Positions 62,070-64,000 of a stretch of DNA of 64,000 bases are shown here, piece after piece; within the stretch, counting starts at the first letter, position 1, and each line of letters opens with the position of its first letter. This DNA comes from Candida dubliniensis CD36 (lineage: Eukaryota; Ascomycota; Pichiomycetes; Serinales; Debaryomycetaceae), in contig NC_012861.1 of NCBI RefSeq assembly GCF_000026945.1, forward strand, positions 2,170,001-2,234,000. The letters are read 5' to 3'. The translations under genes were made by a program, and so were the position numbers. The notes under the pieces are model-generated. The model had not been told where the DNA came from, did no database searches, and saw only the letters and a program-made list of their open reading frames with translations.

Positions 62070-63779
62070 ATGCAACTGGGGAATACATTTCAAGGCGAAA
62101 TACACGAGTTTCCTGGAGTTTTTGTTGATAGGTTCAATGGGACAGGGGAGGTATACTTGCTCACACATTGCCACCAAGACCATTTACAAGGGCTACTTAA
62201 TAATTCATTTTGTGGTCGAGTATACTGTTCGGCATTAACCAAAAGTACTCTTGAATTGGACACAAGGTATATCCATGTTTCAAGATTTTTCAAAGTCAAA
62301 GAATACAATGAAACATTTGCAGTTGAAACTTTACTTGGAAAAGTTACGATTACCATGATACCTTCGTACCATTGTCCAGGATCCTCCATGTTTCTACTTG
62401 AAAGCTCTACCAAAAGCGTATTGATCACTGGTGATGTCAGAGCAGAGTCATGGTGGACATCCTCGTTAATCAAAAATCCACATTTATTTCCCTACATCAC
62501 GGGACTCAGAACACTTGATCAACTATATCTTGATACTACATTTTCTTACCGAGGGGAACCATATATATACATCATGCCAAATAGTGAGGGCATATTTGCA
62601 GCAATAGAGTTGTTAAAGCTATACCCTTTTGACAGCGATCTATCTTTCTCTTTTGTGGATTCAGTCTCAGGGTCTGAGGAAGCTTGGATCCAAATAGCTC
62701 GCTATTTTAATGGGAGCTTAGTAACAAATGGAATGCTACAGAAACGAATTGAGCTTTATAAAAACAGTTTGAATTTACGTTACGCAGTTATTTCGCTGAG
62801 TGAAAAAAGTCCAGTGTTTAAGGTTGGCAATACGCCAGATTCAACGCCAATAATAATTACAATCAAACAAATAATCAACTTAAATGCCATGGAATACGCC
62901 AGCCAATTTCTACCGCGAAACATTTGTGAAATTGATTTGTCCAGTGCTTCTAGCTTGGTGACTACTAAAAACGGTCACCAGATATACATGCTTGATGGTA
63001 GAAAATGGCTTCTACCAAAGGGCGGGTCGGAAGTATTACCAACTTGTATTCCATTAATGTTTTCAAGACATTCCTCCTACCAAGAGTCAAGAAGCTTGGT
63101 TGCTTTGTTTAGTCCTAAACTGGTATATCCTTGTACGGAATCTAAGATGTCTTGGCTAAATGGGTTTACTGTGGCAAGAGTTTTTGGCGATGTGTGTACA
63201 AATACAGAAGCAGATCATCGTTTTGATATTGACAGATTTCAAAAGTTTGGCTATCCCTTACCTGAGGTAATAAATAGAGAAGTGGCATTTATAAGTAAGT
63301 GGTCTCTTTCACAATGTGTGGATGAAACTGAAATGTCCAAAACAGTTATAGAAAGGCCCTTTAGGGGCCAATTGCAGCCACTTTATAACAACCCCAACAA
63401 GCGACTGTGCCAATCGCATTTTCAAAAGTTTTCTTTGCCATATTTGATTGCCCAAAGAGATCAAGAGTCATTAAAACAAGCTGTCCAATATCACCAGAAT
63501 TTACATGATTATGCAAAATTCGGTCACGGGTCATCAAGTAGCTATGGTTCTGTGTCGAGTTCAAAGGAGTCTCTCCCCTTTTCAGAAAATGAATCTAGCG
63601 AGGCAAATTTATTAACAAATTCGACCCAGAACGACTCAGCTTTGACGTGCATCGATAAGAAGAAGCCACCAGATATTTTGAACAATAAAAAAATTGCTGA
63701 ACTTACAGAAATGTTAACAAATGACAGACGCAACTGGACTAAATTCCATCTAAAATGTATAAATAGCAATATAAACTAG
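62070..63779 (+). CDS. Artemis/SNM1-like metallo-beta-lactamase-beta-CASP nuclease
   Basis: 569 residues. The metal-binding motif [11 protein letters not shown] begins near residue 32 (H33, H35, D37, H38). Then come [14 protein letters not shown] (conserved His), [12 protein letters not shown] (metal-binding Asp) and LDTTFSY. The beta-CASP part follows ([56 protein letters not shown]). The N-terminus [21 protein letters not shown] resembles Artemis (DCLRE1C), which acts in end joining, more than Pso2/Snm1, which has an N-terminal extension and zinc finger missing here. A cross-link repair role is the alternative. The C-terminal 150 residues are Ser/Asn-rich and poorly conserved. Its stop codon overlaps that of RPC11. 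Confidence 0.85.
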   Translation: MQLGNTFQGEIHEFPGVFVDRFNGTGEVYLLTHCHQDHLQGLLNNSFCGRVYCSALTKSTLELDTRYIHVSRFFKVKEYNETFAVETLLGKVTITMIPSYHCPGSSMFLLESSTKSVLITGDVRAESWWTSSLIKNPHLFPYITGLRTLDQLYLDTTFSYRGEPYIYIMPNSEGIFAAIELLKLYPFDSDLSFSFVDSVSGSEEAWIQIARYFNGSLVTNGMLQKRIELYKNSLNLRYAVISLSEKSPVFKVGNTPDSTPIIITIKQIINLNAMEYASQFLPRNICEIDLSSASSLVTTKNGHQIYMLDGRKWLLPKGGSEVLPTCIPLMFSRHSSYQESRSLVALFSPKLVYPCTESKMSWLNGFTVARVFGDVCTNTEADHRFDIDRFQKFGYPLPEVINREVAFISKWSLSQCVDETEMSKTVIERPFRGQLQPLYNNPNKRLCQSHFQKFSLPYLIAQRDQESLKQAVQYHQNLHDYAKFGHGSSSSYGSVSSSKESLPFSENESSEANLLTNSTQNDSALTCIDKKKPPDILNNKKIAELTEMLTNDRRNWTKFHLKCINSNIN

Positions 63780-64000
63780 TTTTCTTTCCATCTATGGCCA
63801 CATTTGACACATTTGTAGAAAGTAGTCATTGGTTCATCAGCTGATCGAATCTGTAATTGGAAGAAATAAGCCTTATCACCTCCGCAAGAGTCTATTGGAC
63901 ATTGAGCTGCAGTTTGATCAACATTATCCCAAGTTCCCTCTCCACCAAGCACATCATCAACTTCTTTTCTATGTAATTTTTTTCTATCATACATCTGTAG
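63776..64000 (-). CDS. RPC11: RNA polymerase III subunit C11, C-terminal 74 residues (partial)
   Basis: The minus strand is open to the window edge and shows [19 protein letters not shown], then [12 protein letters not shown], and the TFIIS-type zinc ribbon [20 protein letters not shown] with the invariant RSADEPMT hairpin (catalytic D-E). This is the RNA-cleavage and termination subunit of Pol III. The N-terminal zinc ribbon (about 35 residues) lies beyond the window. The ATG at 63994 is internal. Confidence 0.96.
   Translation of the reverse strand, partial: LQMYDRKKLHRKEVDDVLGGEGTWDNVDQTAAQCPIDSCGGDKAYFFQLQIRSADEPMTTFYKCVKCGHRWKEN

Overview
This 64 kb window is nuclear DNA of a CTG-clade yeast, almost certainly Candida albicans; C. 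dubliniensis is the main alternative. The genes are compact, AT-rich and nearly intronless, and their proteins match Saccharomycetes orthologues. A central block has the architecture of the C. albicans Major Repeat Sequence (MRS): a head-to-tail array of 2106-bp RPS units carrying SfiI sites, flanked by two different non-coding, repeat-rich domains. CUG probably encodes Ser here, so Leu at CTG codons in standard translations should be read with care.

Left arm (1-9.8 kb): the 3' end of HEM4 (+), acetyl-CoA synthetase ACS1 (-) with a 3.1 kb upstream region, HEM3 (-), then about 3.2 kb without a convincing gene.

MRS (about 9.8-33.4 kb): a left flank (HOK-like) with a 422-bp two-part tandem repeat and a decayed NAD-isocitrate dehydrogenase (IDH1-like) pseudogene. 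Then come four complete 2106-bp RPS units and a truncated fifth (16137-26090). The right flank (RB2-like) has one intact gene, a serine-rich protein whose C-terminus looks like the HbrB/Bit61 (TORC2) domain and which may belong to the FGR6 family. It also has five ~197-bp tandem repeats and a GC-rich island with an AGAGCC hexamer array.

Right arm (33.8-64 kb): a dense run of housekeeping genes: YVC1, RAD1, RMI1, MET12, ATG27, a peroxisomal malate dehydrogenase, two intron-containing tRNAs (Val-UAC and Phe-GAA), PFF1, HEM12 (one intron), VMS1, RDH54, TSC3, a small unknown gene, TRM732, ECM2, ALG14, an Artemis/SNM1-like nuclease and the 3' part of RPC11.

Two functional themes stand out. Three heme-pathway genes (HEM4, HEM3, HEM12, for consecutive or near-consecutive steps) lie within 50 kb. 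Four DNA repair or recombination genes (RAD1, RMI1, RDH54, Artemis-like) lie within 28 kb, next to a recombination-prone repeat. Several annotated starts were moved downstream of the longest open frame because the extensions are poly-Lys/poly-Phe tracts or begin with a non-ATG codon.
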